Shown one piece after another: positions 1-9,420 of a DNA stretch of 64,000 bases. Source of the stretch: Acanthosepion pharaonis (Eukaryota; Mollusca; Cephalopoda; Sepiida; Sepiidae). The position numbers and the translations under genes were made by a program. Numbering within the stretch: the first letter of the stretch is position 1; each line of letters opens with the position of its first letter. The stretch spans positions 916,001 to 980,000 of the forward strand of contig CAHIKZ030003348.1 in the NCBI GenBank assembly GCA_903632075.3, read 5' to 3'. Below the pieces are notes generated by a model, which was not told the origin of the DNA, searched no databases, and was given only the letters and a program-made list of their open reading frames with translations.

Positions 1-880
1 CGTAAGAAAGGGAAAGAAGTGAACTAGGGAAAATAAAATCAGTGTTCTGGGAGGAACGTAGCTTTAAAGTTGAAGGAACCGGAACCCCAGTCCTAAACAG
101 GGAACAAGAGTTAGACCAATCAATAGTTCACGGAGGAGTGTGAACCGGGCGATAGGTAAGCCTACCTCTTCCTATTAGGAGAGAAAAAAATAATAATTAC
201 AGAATAATATTTCAGGGTTAGACGTCGGAGACGTCTGAAATATAAAGTGGAAGGAACTGGAAACCCAATCTTAAAGAGGAAACAACGGAGAAACCCCTAC
301 ACCTGTTTAAAAAAAAAAATCAGCTAAGATTATAAACCGGACCAGGAACTTATCTACTCCTATTGAGGGAGAGGAAAAAATAAATAGTGAAAAAAAAATT
401 CAGAGTTCAGTCAGAGACGTTAGAAGTATAAAGTTGGAGTAGACTTTAGAATGAACTGGAAACCCAATCCTAAACTAGGAACAAGGGATAAACCTCTACT
501 CCTGTTCAAAAGATTAGAGAGGAGTGTGATGATAGACAAGCCCATCTCCTCCTGAGAAAGGAAAAATAATAATTACAGAATAAAATTTTAGATTTCAGGT
601 GGAGACGTCAGAAGTACAGAGTTGAAGGAACCGGAAAAGCAACCCAAAACAGGAAACAAGTGATAAACTTCTACTCCTGTTCAAAAACCTGGGTGGGTGC
701 GTGAACCAGATGATAGGCTAACCTATCTACACCTAATGGTGGAGAAGAAAAATAAATAGTGAAAAAATTCGGTCAGAGACGTTAAAATGATAGAGGTGAA
801 CTAGACTTTAGAATAAAACCGGAAACGCAATCCTAAACAGGAAACAAGGGATAAATCTCTACTCCTGTTCAAAAGATCAT
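1..880. repeat. Degenerate ~187-bp tandem array (about five units)
   Basis: The motif 'ggaaacccaatcctaaac' and its variants recur near 79, 259, 458, 633 and 821, each followed by a gaaacaag run and, further on, a 'ctcctgttcaaaag'-like segment. Spacing is 175-199 bp. The units at 458 and 821 share an extra 'actttagaat' stretch, while 259 and 633 share 'gaaggaac', so a dimeric higher-order unit of roughly 365-375 bp is likely. The array probably continues beyond the left edge. No coding potential is visible. Confidence 0.8.
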
Positions 881-1608
881 CTGTTTGGAAATTGTCCAGC
901 ATTCACTGCGATATAGCAGGATTGATATAACATAGCAGTTCAGCAGACTTTTTTTTATTATTAATAACGAGCTTATCTTGTTTCTTAGTACTTTTGGTTA
1001 GTTTTTGACATGCAGTTTTTACTATTCCGGGTGCCTTCGAATTTTGGTGACACAGTTTCCTTTGTTTTTTAAAACATTTCCCAGATAGTTAAACCTCTGA
1101 ACTTGTTTCATTTTCAAATCTCATTCGGAGTTTGTATCTGGGGCCGCTTCCCTCGCTGACAGCGATGAAAGTGATTTTGACATCAAAATCTAAAAAGTAG
1201 GCGTTGTTTCTTGTGGGTGGAGTATGGTAGTGTGTATGTGTGTGCAATTGATTGATTTATTTCTTTACAGCCTATCAATCTTTGTAGGTTATGTAAAACC
1301 GGAAAATATTTTTATATTGCTAGGAATTTTTCCTTGTGGATAATAATGATTTATTGATATATGTCTTACTAATTAACCCATATCTTTTCCAAAGGTATTT
1401 GTGCATAAGTGAATACAAGAAGATGGGTGTGAATGTAACCAGAAAGTACAATGAAATTTTATTTTTATTTATTTATTTATTTTGTGTTATTTTATTTACT
1501 GACTTATTTAATTATTTTATGTTATTTTATTTAATTTTTATTTTTATTTTTATTTTTTTTTATTTTATTTTATTTATTTTATTTTATTTTTTTGACGAAA
1601 ATCTTTCA
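881..1608. other. No gene seen; T-rich low-complexity sequence
   Basis: This is AT-rich sequence with a TTTTA/TTTAT-rich block at about 1455-1600. The frame open across 1336-1617 translates only that low-complexity block, so I do not call a gene. Confidence 0.6.
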
Positions 1609-1696
1609 GCCCATTAAGCTCAGTACCTCTCAACACGGTGAGCAAAGAGGTTAAGCTCATTACCTCTTTACCCACCGTGTTGAGAGCTTAATGGGC
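1609..1696. repeat. 88-nt near-perfect hairpin (foldback)
   Basis: The left arm 'gcccattaagctc' pairs with the right arm 'gagcttaatgggc'. Inside it 'tctcaacacggtg' pairs with 'caccgtgttgaga', and inside that 'aagaggt' pairs with 'acctctt'. The fold is a long stem with small bulges and a short loop. It could be a tiny MITE or a hairpin RNA. No TA or other target duplication is obvious. Confidence 0.75.
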
Positions 1697-1972
1697 CGAA
1701 ACCTTTTTGAAGCACGGCGCTCAGCTGAAGATTGCAGTTGGTCTGGAGCACTTGATGTGTACATTTGTTTATTTATTTTATGTTATTTTAATTTGAGGGG
1801 GGGCATATTATATAAAATTTATTTCGTCGTTTTTTAAATGGTTGATTTAATTGCCTTTGGTGATCATGTTATTTTGTTTCTGCTTCTAAATTCAGAGTAA
1901 GTCGAATAAAACGTAGCACACAGGTGCCAAATCCCAAGCAGAATATTGTTAGTTAAACTAAAAGCGCTTTAA

Positions 1973-2431
1973 CTTATTGTTATATATGCACCGAGAGCAC
2001 AGAACACAGAAAAGGAAATCAACGATTTTTACAACTCTCTCGACGACGCCAAGGCCCTGTATAAATCACAAGAAACCATTATCATCATTGGAGATCTGAA
2101 AGCCGAGGTCGAAAAAGAACGAGGAGGTGAAATTGTTGAAAACTTTGAACAAGGATCCCGAAACAAGCGTGGCGAAAGGTGGGTCTAGTGGTGCTCGGAA
2201 AACCATCAAGTAATAACCAACCCCTGGTTCCAAGATTATCCAACATGTCTGTAAACACGGAGAATCCTAGTTGGCGACGCAAAGAATCAGATTGATTACA
2301 TAACTGTCAATAAAAAGTTTCAGAAACGCAGTTCTACACTGAAAAACTTACCCAGGTGCTGTTGCGGAAGCGACCATCTTGCAGTAGTGTGCAGCATCGG
2401 AGTAAAAACTATGGAAATTAAAGAAGACTAA
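1973..2431 (+). pseudogene. LINE-C endonuclease domain fragment (APE/EEP type)
   Basis: One frame from 1973 reads like the C-terminal half of a non-LTR retrotransposon apurinic-like endonuclease. It starts 'VIYAPRAQNTEKEIND', continues with 'ETIIIIGDL', 'QIDYITVNKKF' and ends with the 'SDHLAVV' motif that carries a catalytic His in this fold. Known enzymes have GD(L/F)N; here the Asn is Lys (GDLK), so a metal-site residue is lost. Two in-frame stops (after 'GERWV' and after 'YPTCL') and a missing N-terminus show that it is dead. Its style matches the RT pseudogene at 5420-7335 (GVRQGC type), so they are probably one family. LINE endonucleases nick genomic DNA to prime reverse transcription. 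Confidence 0.85.
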
Positions 2432-2444
2432 AACAACACCTAAA

Positions 2445-2540
2445 CTTCACCGTCCTGGGTATAACAGTAAACTACATCCGCGTCCTGGGTAAGACGATAA
2501 AGTACGTCCAACTGCAAGGCCTCTGATCAGTAGGTTTTGA
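2445..2540 (+). repeat. Fragment of composite-element tail (family V)
   Basis: 'cgtcctgggtaagacgata' and 'gcaaggcctctgatcag' match the start of the tails at 3317, 14278 and 16155. This fragment lies immediately before the head of composite copy A, so copy A may have inserted next to, or formed a tandem with, an older tail. Confidence 0.7.
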
Positions 2541-3136
2541 TACGTTTTTACATAGCAGTGTCTAGGATACTTTAGCATTATTCTCTTAAGGACAACGTAA
2601 TATAAAGTCTCTTTAATCATTTGCAAGGGTGAAGATAGATCCTGTTCACAGCGCCATGTAGAACAATCACGTTGTCAAAATAAACACTCAGTTGTGGAAC
2701 AAGCTGAGAAAAGACCTCTCCACCTTGAGAAAGAGAGCTATTTATGGTGCAAGGTAGCATCTCATTGTGCTCAAGTGGGATAGTCCATTGCTTGGGCTGT
2801 GATTGGCTGCTGGTACATGAGTGGAGATATTTCTGTATAAATACGAGCTTGATTCCAGTCAGTTTGCAGGGTTTGTATTGAGTTACATCCTGCTTTATTT
2901 TTGTCTGCTAGCTGGGACCCTTACGCCGGTAAGTGTTGTTATTCTACAACAAAAGCAAAAGTTACCGCTCGAGAGCAGTAAGCTAGTCTTTGAAACTTTG
3001 TATATTTGAACCCTTATATTACGCTATAATGCCATTAGAGATTGTTATATAATACTCCTTCTATGTGTCGAATCCGTTCAGGACGTTGACGGTCATGGCT
3101 CTCCAAGTGTCCCGTCCTTCGTAACTTCAAGTAAAT
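2540..3136 (+). repeat. Head of composite non-autonomous element, copy A
   Basis: The segment beginning 'acatagcagtgtctagga' and the later segment 'accgctcgagagcagtaagc' through 'cttatattacgctataat' match 13800-14150 in the same order. Copy A differs by about 300 bp inserted between these parts (2641-2948). The head leads into a reverse-transcriptase fragment and then the family V tail. Confidence 0.75.
2641..2948 (+). promoter_or_regulatory. Inserted LTR-like or promoter-like segment
   Basis: This ~300-bp piece is absent from the paralogous copy at 13800-14150. It holds an inverted CCAAT box (ATTGG, 2802-2806) 30 bp upstream of a TATA box (TATAAATA, 2836-2843), a layout typical of an RNA polymerase II core promoter. 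It starts near a TG and ends near 'ctacaaca', as an LTR might, but I could not identify a target-site duplication. A solo LTR is the best guess. The open frame at 2821-3009 lies inside it and is not persuasive as a gene. Confidence 0.4.
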
Positions 3137-3316
3137 TTTGATTTGTTGTTATCTCCGGACAAAACTGGTCGAGTCTTACCGATCAGATCGTGAAATGAAC
3201 GTTATCCTTAACGGCCAATCGTCTAGATCTTTTCATACTAATGCAGGCGCCCCCCCCCCGAAGCTCCATCCTACTTTGTTTTTAATTTTCATTAATGACC
3301 TTCCTGTTGGCATCAG
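3137..3316 (+). pseudogene. LINE-J reverse-transcriptase fragment in composite copy A
   Basis: The translated stretch contains 'SDREMNVILNGQSSRSF' and 'FLIFINDLPVGIS', which is the finger/palm segment just before the YADD motif of jockey/CR1-type reverse transcriptases. The usual GVPQGS motif is degraded to 'GAPPP' by a C-homopolymer. Only about 60 residues remain of an enzyme normally near 900, and the sequence switches abruptly to a non-coding tail after 'GIS'. The same truncation occurs at 14160-14277, so the fragment was probably copied as part of the composite element. Confidence 0.8.
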
Positions 3317-3870
3317 CCGTCCTGGGTATGACGATAAACTACACCCGCGTCCTGGGTGAGACGATAAACTACGTCCAACAGCAAGGCCTTTGATCAGGAG
3401 GTTTTGAGGAGCGTGGAACCTCCTCTTAATAGCTGGTGTTCCCAGGTCCACCCTGACCCGGGGTGGTAGCACCTGTTAGGGTCCCAGCTATGGGCAAATA
3501 GTTAGCCCCCAAACTTGGGTAAAAATGGGTTTTAATACCAGGAATACTTTGTTAAAATAATATCAGCAATAAATTTTTTAAGAAAAAATCTATTATCAGC
3601 AATATATTTTTGGAAAAAAATTATTACCAGCGATACTTTTTGAAGGAAAAATATTACCAGCGATATTTTTTTGAAGGAAAAAATATTACCAGCGATACTT
3701 TTTTGAAGGAAAAAATATTACCAGCGATACTTTTTTGTAGGAAAAAATATTACCAGAAATAGATTTTTGACAAAACAAAATATTACTAGTTTTAAAAACT
3801 GTCGGCATTAAATAACACATTGAGGTTGATATACCGTAAAACACAACAAATCAAACAAACCAAACCTAAT
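3317..3870 (+). repeat. Family V tail, copy A: unique part plus minisatellite
   Basis: The tail begins at 'cgtcctgggtatgacgat', runs through 'ggtggtagcacctgttagg' and 'agctatgggcaaatagtta', then enters tandem units of about 33-37 bp built on 'attaccagcgatactttttt' (roughly eight units, 3530-3790). It ends with 'ggcattaaataacacattga'. The open frame on the minus strand at 3233-3472 is a shadow of this repeat. Confidence 0.8.
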
Positions 3871-4126
3871 CTGCAGTATAAGAGATTTCTGAAGAACCCA
3901 ATTTGCCCGAACACATACAAAAACAGGCGTATAAACGAATACAGCCTAAGCAAGAATACAAAATAAGAATAGAACATGCTGAAAGAAACACGAGTGACGT
4001 CGGCGAACGAGATCATCCCAGAGAAAGGAACGAATGGATAACAGAAAAATTCTATTAATGATGACGTGACAAAAGACAATGCAAAAGAATGGAAAAGAAT
4101 GTAGCAGACCAGGTGGGGGGTTACGT
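3871..4126. other. No recognised feature
   Basis: This is AT-rich sequence between composite copy A and a family P repeat. Minus-strand frames here show no family signature. Confidence 0.5.
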
Positions 4127-4240
4127 GTTGTTAAATTAGGAACACGTGAGTTTATTCCTGCTAGAAGAAGGTCCACTACAAGAACATGGCGGACTCAGAG
4201 CTTGAATCCACTATAAAGAAGTGTAAAGAAAACCAACAAG

Positions 4241-4307
<67 letters not shown>

Positions 4308-4560
4308 AACAAGTATATGTATTAAACAACAAAATTTACAATGGACATAGGCATTAACATTTGTGTTTGTGTGTGAACTTAAAGAATTTGTATTTTGGTG
4401 AATGTTCATACGTACGTGTATGTGTGTATAATGTTCATGGCGTCTCCCACAAATGGGAAGACGCAATCTTCTGCGAGAGCTTATATTGTAGATGTAAAAT
4501 GAAGAAATGAAAATCTAATTAATTTCCCTTCCTCAAGGTAATGGGGGTCACTTTGTGGTG
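4127..4560 (+). repeat. Family P dispersed repeat with internal (TA)n, copy 1
   Basis: The left part contains 'attcctgctagaagaaggtc' and 'agaacatggcggactcagag'. A (TA)n tract follows (4245-4305). The right part contains 'aagtatatgtattaaacaac' and the short hairpin 'gcgtctcccacaaatgggaa' (4439-4463). The same order occurs at 10727-11165. Half copies lie at 4625-4800 (left part) and 5005-5345 (right part). Confidence 0.8.
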
Positions 4561-4624
4561 ATCATTTCCTCTTCCAGTAATAACGCCAGATTATACTGGG
4601 TTACATCTGTAGCGTACCGTGTGG

Positions 4625-4744
4625 TTTACGTGTAGCTAAATTAGGAACACGTGCGTTTATTCCTGCTAGAAGAAGGTCCACTACAAGAACATGGCGGACT
4701 CAGAGATTGAATTCACCATAAAGAAGTGTAAAGAAAACCGATAC

Positions 4745-4798
<54 letters not shown>

Positions 4799-4800
4799 TG
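4625..4800 (+). repeat. Family P left half with (TA)n, copy 2
   Basis: 'attcctgctagaagaaggtc' and 'agaacatggcggactcagag' recur with few changes and are followed by (TA)n at 4746-4795. The sequence after the TA tract is unlike the other copies and leads into the ribozyme-like motif at 4868, so the microsatellite may have been a recombination point. Confidence 0.75.
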
Positions 4801-4854
4801 TAGTTTCTATTCTATTCTGTATATGATTTTCTGTAGTTCCTTGCCAACAGCAAG

Positions 4855-4995
4855 CAGAAATATTTCGCCTCCCGATGATGGCCATTTCGGTCGAAACTAG
4901 TCGAGGAATCTAAATGGAATAATAATAATAATAAAAAACGAAAGAATATTAATCTACAACCCAATGTGTCTAATGATTTTAATTTTTAATTTTTT
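4855..4995 (+). repeat. Dispersed tail repeat containing a hammerhead-like motif
   Basis: 'gatgatggccatttcggtcg' through 'gaatattaatctacaaccca' matches the inverse of 9265-9420. It ends in an ATA/AAT-rich region ('aataataataata'). Short tails of this kind are known at the ends of Penelope-like retroelements; I assign that class only tentatively. Confidence 0.7.
4868..4906 (+). ncRNA. Hammerhead-like motif (one core position altered)
   Basis: In order: CCTC (stem I, 4868-4871), CCGATGA (4872-4878, canonical CUGAUGA with U4 changed to C), GGCC-loop-GGTC (stem II, 4880-4892), GAAAC (4893-4897), a minimal TA spacer, GTC (cleavage triplet, 4900-4902) and GAGG (4903-4906), which pairs with the first CCTC. 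This is a minimal type I hammerhead layout. The altered U4 argues against activity as written. Confidence 0.45.
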
Positions 4996-5004
4996 TAATT
5001 TTTA

Positions 5005-5018
5005 ATTTTCTTATTCTT

Positions 5019-5062
<44 letters not shown>

Positions 5063-5345
5063 ACAAATATATGTATTAAACAACAAAATTTACAATGAAC
5101 ATAGACATTAACAATTATGTTTGTGTGTGAACGTAAAGAGCTTGTATTTTGGTGAATGTTCGTACGTACGTGTATGTGCGTGTGTTTCATGGCGTTTTCC
5201 CACAAGTGGGCAAAACGCTAATCCCTGCGAAAGATCACACTTTACATGTGTCCGCTGAAATGCAAAGTAAAAAGAGAACGAGGTAAGAAAATCAACCAGT
5301 ATTTATAGTGTAGGGAGAGCGAACCCTAGTGAACAATTAAAAAAT
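5005..5345 (+). repeat. Family P right half with (TA)n, copy 3
   Basis: A (TA)n tract (5023-5060) is followed by 'caaatatatgtattaaacaa' and the gcgttttcccacaa...tgggcaaaacgc hairpin. The end, 'aattaaggaggagttaactt', matches the end of the copy at 10727-11165. The left half is missing. Confidence 0.75.
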
Positions 5346-5419
5346 TAAGGAGGAGTTAACTTCGACAAGAACATCCAACACTAAACACACAGATTAAAAA
5401 CAAATATAGGTAAGCTAAA

Positions 5420-7335
5420 GAGGAATGAATCAATGCAAAGTGCGCTGAAATAGAGAGAATGCGTAACGCAAGTACAAGTATACAGAACATAATAAAAGAA
5501 TTAACAGGACAAAGAGAAGCCAATTAACAGACTCTATAAAATGAAAGGAAGGTGCACTGATGATACTAAAAAGAAAAAATATTCGCAAATGGATCGAATA
5601 CGTCAAAGAACCTTTTGACGATGCGATAGAAAGAAAATACAGAAGGGACAGAAATACTAAAAGATGATCAACACTGGAGAAGATGAGCAGAAACAAACAG
5701 TAGGGCATGATGGGATCGTAGCAGAATTGCTCTCACTCTTAGACGAATTCGGTATCGACAAGATCACAGAATTAATAAACGAAATATACAACAATGACGA
5801 CATATTAAAAGGACCTCACTAAATCCAACTTCGAAATATTACCTAAGAGACAAGATGCAAAAGAATGAGAACCCCATTTAATGAACCACATAACCAGACG
5901 AATAAAGCGAATCCTGATGAATAAAGCACAAATCAAAATTAAACCGGAAATAGGACAAGAACAGTGCAGCTTTGTCAAGGACAAACGAAACAAAAAATCC
6001 GATATTCAGGATCAAATATTAGAGGGAGGGAGGGAAAAGAGAGAGAAATCAATGCTGTTATAGACAAGCGTATGGTTGCAAGAAGGAAATACGACAACAG
6101 CGGAAATAGATTTAGGTGATTTATTTCAATAGCAACGTGTGGGTTTGGGACAGCTACCTTGTGGTATAGTTCATAAGCCGACCGCCGACCTGGGTTGATC
6201 TCTCATAGTAGTTCTCACTGTTTGGCGTGGCGCTCCTCCTGCTGACTGCTGCTGACTGCCCAGACTGACCGTGACAGATCTCTTCCCTGGCCTCCTGTTG
6301 ACTGCTAGTACTTTCCCGTGTGACCCTTTCTATGGCGTTTTTTATGACTTAACAGGCTCGAAAAACGACGCGAATATAATTAGGAGGGAAGCATTTTTAT
6401 TGGTCGAAAAATAGAAACACTTTACAATATTATTTTATTTTTCGACCGGAACTCGTGCGTCGGGCTTATGCGTAGACGACGATAATGGTCATTTTGTGAC
6501 GGGGCCTTGTCCCGTTCACATCCGGCTCTCGCTCTTGAGTATGTTAGTTTATTTGCCTGCAAATCAGCCGAGATATGTCTTATTTTATTTTATAACAATG
6601 CAAATGTAGAAGGCTGTGCACTTACGTTTTATAGATTATGCAAAAGCATTTGACATGGTACGGCACAAAGATCTATTTGAACTGCTATGAAAACTCCATC
6701 TATTTGGAAAAATATGTTAGCATAATCCAGAACTCTTATACTTGGAGTAAACCATCTGCATACGCACAGAAAATGAATTGAGTACCTATACAAAAATAGA
6801 AAGCGGTGTGAGACAAGGATGCATCGTCTCCCCAGATTTATTCAACCACTACAGCGACGCTATACTAAGAGAACTGGTGACCCTACTAGGATTTATTTTG
6901 GGTGGGCGTAATCTTAGCAATATCAAATACGCAGATGGCACTGGGTTGACGGATAACTAGGAAAGGAAACTCCAGGATCTCCTAGAGAGGGTGATAGAGG
7001 GAATCAAAAAAATCAACGGAGTGTATAAGCGACATAGAAGTCTGAAAGAAAATGGCAACAGAAAATACACTTCTACTCAGAATCCGGAAACGAGAGCTTA
7101 AATTCCTTGGACATATAATGAGAAAGATGGGCTCGGAAAACCGAAGCCACAAAAGGACATATTGGAGGCAAGAGAGATAGAAGAAGGTAGCTAGCCACTT
7201 ACCTGACGAGCTTGTGAGAATGGATGACGGAAAAAGCGCGTGAGCCTTAGCAAAGGGAGAAAACTGCTAAGAGCCACACGCAATGAAAAGTTGTCGAAAG
7301 CCATGATCGCCCATATCCTAAAGGGACGCGGCATA
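5420..7335 (+). pseudogene. LINE-C reverse-transcriptase pseudogene, interrupted
   Basis: Scattered frames spell a non-LTR reverse transcriptase. 'KWIEYVKEPFDDAIERK' is the linker, 'GHDGIVAELL' precedes the fingers and 'EIGQEQCSFVKD' follows. Past an insertion come motif A 'FIDYAKAFD' (near 6630), motif B 'GVRQGCIVSPDLF' (near 6805) and motif C 'YADGT' (near 6930). The catalytic YADD is thus YADG, losing one metal-binding Asp. The C-terminal tail 'LKFLGHIM' is near 7097. Multiple stops and frameshifts are present. The enzyme would have copied element RNA at the nicked target. A ~530-bp foreign segment (6066-6598) splits fingers from palm. The EN fragment at 1973-2431 is likely from the same family. 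Confidence 0.88.
6066..6598. repeat. Insertion splitting the LINE-C pseudogene
   Basis: The reverse-transcriptase similarity stops near 6062 and resumes near 6600. The inserted DNA is visibly richer in G and C than its surroundings and contains 'gctgactgctgctgactgcc'. It also has an inverted repeat 'ggtcgaaaaata' / 'tatttttcgacc' (about 6401-6443). I see no coding frame and no clear target duplication. It is probably a non-autonomous element of unknown class. Confidence 0.6.
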
Positions 7336-7354
7336 CAGAAGTTCATGCCTTGGG

Positions 7355-8040
7355 CTGACACTTTTTGCCGAGAACCATGAATTCCGCATCTTAATATTAA
7401 TAGTTAGTCCTTTCTTCTTGCTTTTCTTTACATTGTTAAATAAGAGTAGTGTCAATTTTCTTTCCGAATCTGCTATCAACATCTAAATAATTTTGGAACT
7501 GTTATACTCAAGTCGGGTTATGCAGAAGAAAATACAGTAAAAATTTCAGTATTATTTTCTTTGTCTCTAGGAACATTTTTCTGTCTCTTCTTACATTGCT
7601 TAGTTTCTGAAAAGCACTATTCGCAATGGCTATGCGCCTTCGGATTTCTGTGCCACATTTTTATTGAACTGTTACTACACTCTTCAGACAGATGTAGTCC
7701 AGGCTTTGAATTGCATCAATTTTTTTGGGGGGATATATTCCTATGTCATAATACTTTGCTTAGTCTCAGAAAGGCATCTTTCACTATTTTTATGTGCCTT
7801 CAGATTTCTCTGTTACATTGTTCATTGTCTGTTACTACACTACCTAGATAGTAAAAAAACAAACATTTATTACAGAGCCTGATGTCAGCGATATGTAACT
7901 CACACCTTGGGCTGTCTGGTTTATTGAGAACCACAAATTCTCACTTCTTATTGTGAGTAGTTAGTCCTTTCTTCTTGCTTTTCTTTACCACGCCATCTGT
8001 CAGTTTTCTTTCTGAATCGGCAGTGAGATCCGTGTATGTT
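7355..8040. repeat. Direct repeat pair flanking a LINE-C fragment
   Basis: About 120 bp starting 'ccttgggctg' and containing 'tagttagtcctttcttcttg' occurs at about 7350-7485 and again at about 7900-8025. The two copies bracket the LINE-C fragment at 7555-7860. The layout could be a local duplication, or two terminal repeats of a small element. Confidence 0.65.
7555..7860 (-). pseudogene. LINE-C RT C-terminal fragment, internally duplicated
   Basis: On the minus strand this matches the post-RT segment also seen at 59695-60430 (compare 'cattgttcattgtctgttac' and the C-tail words DAFxKLxKVL). The same ~110-bp piece appears twice in a row (7561-7690 and 7745-7860). The plus-strand frames open here are shadows. 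Confidence 0.6.
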
Positions 8041-8400
8041 ATGTTGTTAAGATTATTTTAGCCGTTAATAAATCCTGGTAGGTCTTGTATTTTTCTTTGT
8101 TGTTATTTAAATTCTCTAAGTTGTTATTTTTTCGACAATCCACTTATTGTTTTTGGTGCCCGACAACCGAGTTTTATGTTCTGCCTGCCCATTGTATTAG
8201 TTATGTGCGATGCTGACCATTTAGGCAGAAGGGGTCAAAGGTTGGCAGCATGGAACAATCAAAACGTACCAGCCAACATTCGTAAGGGAAACGTGGACAA
8301 TTTATATAGGTGCGTTAATATATCAGGTTCAGTTGAACATTTGATTAAAAACCAAAATTTGCCCGGTCTTATCGCCTGGACATGTTCTCAGTGCTGAGTA
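8041..8400 (+). other. Possible LTR 3' end and primer-binding site, then short unknown frame
   Basis: An AATAAA signal (8067-8072) is followed by T-rich DNA, 'ttcgaca', and then TGGTGCCCGACA (8154-8165). That last string is complementary to a tRNA 3' end terminating in CCA, as in LTR-retroelement primer-binding sites. A 73-codon frame (8176-8397, starting 'MFCLPIVLVMCDADHLGRR') follows and I do not recognise it. No second LTR or pol domain is present, so this is a weak reading. Confidence 0.25.
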
Positions 8401-8719
8401 GGGCTAATACCGATCAGTTCTTGAAAGTTTTGGAATCTGTTTATATTAAGTCTTACCAGCCATCTCTTTGTAAGCAGAGTTGGTTGGCTTAAAGGTAATT
8501 AGTCTTTAATGTATTTTTTATTCTATATGACATTAATCTGGGGTGTGTATATTTTTTAATCGCTGTCCACATTGTTTGTTCTCGATTTTTTTTTCAGGTG
8601 AGAGAGGACCAATACACCGGTTTAGCTCTTTTTAAGTGTTGCAACATTTCGGTATTACGGTGATATATATTTTTGTTACTCCTCTTTGTTGTTATAAATT
8701 GCCTTTTAATATCTCTGTT
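8401..8719. other. No recognised feature
   Basis: This is AT-rich DNA. The phrase 'tgttactcctctttgttgtt' resembles 'tatgttactccttttttgtt' at 10186, so this may be the edge of an unnamed dispersed repeat. Confidence 0.4.
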
Positions 8720-9000
8720 TTTATCTCTCTCATAAAGTGTTGTACGTATTGGAAAATAGTTCGCCAAGTCTCGTCTGCCTGAATAGATTGAAGACATTTT
8801 AATTCAGTTTATTGATAGGTACATCATATTTATTTTGTTTTATTATCAAACATCCTTAGTTAATAATTTACAGCAAGTATATTTGTCATTTACATTAATT
8901 ATAATATTATTTGTACTATTAGTATTATTAGTAGGACATTACTTATAGTATTAGGTTGAGTCATGGTTAATTTCCGTCTTTGTATGTCAACTTTATTTTT
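8720..9000. repeat. Dispersed repeat Q, copy 1
   Basis: 'tattggaaaatagttcgcca', 'tctgcctgaatagattgaag' and 'gtattaggttgagtcatggt' match 11690-11915 in order with modest divergence. There is no coding signature. The ATT-rich middle varies between copies. Confidence 0.75.
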
Positions 9001-9196
9001 AAAAAGGACAATTCTATTTATTTTTTAAGGTAATCAGCCTTTATATTTTGTGGATGGTAGGATGTATGCAACCCTTGAATGGAGTTGAATATTTTTTAGT
9101 CGCTGTACACATTTTTTTGTCCTCGACGTTTATTCTGACGAGAAAAGCAGATAAAACGTCTTACTGTCTTTAATCGTTATTACCAATTTTATACAC

Positions 9197-9199
<3 letters not shown>

Positions 9200-9254
<55 letters not shown>

Positions 9255-9420
9255 AACAAAAAAAAATATTAAAAAATTAAAATCTTTAGACACACTGGGT
9301 TGTAGATTAATATTCTTTCGTTTTTTTTTATTATTATTCCATTTAGATTCCTCGATTCAGGTTCGGCCAAAATGGCCATCATCGGGAGGAGAAATATTTC
9401 TTGCTTGTTGGTAGCACTAA
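9200..9420 (-). repeat. (TA)n followed by inverted tail repeat
   Basis: A (TA)n tract (9201-9252) abuts the reverse complement of the tail seen at 4855-4995 ('gggttgtagattaatattct', then 'aaaatggccatcatcgggag'). This gives two copies of the tail in opposite orientation ~4.4 kb apart. Confidence 0.75.
9350..9389 (-). ncRNA. Hammerhead-like motif, second copy
   Basis: Read on the minus strand: CCTC, CCGATGA, GGCC-ATTTT-GGCC (perfect stem II), GAACC where GAAAC is expected, a short spacer, ATC where GTC is expected, and GAGG closing stem I. Both copies share the U4-to-C change, so it may be ancestral in the family. Activity is unlikely in this copy. Confidence 0.4.

Noticed and set aside
4176..4466. 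96-codon minus-strand frame across a (TA)n
   Set aside because: It reads through the microsatellite and family P repeat; the same frame type occurs at 5011-5205 by repeat homology.
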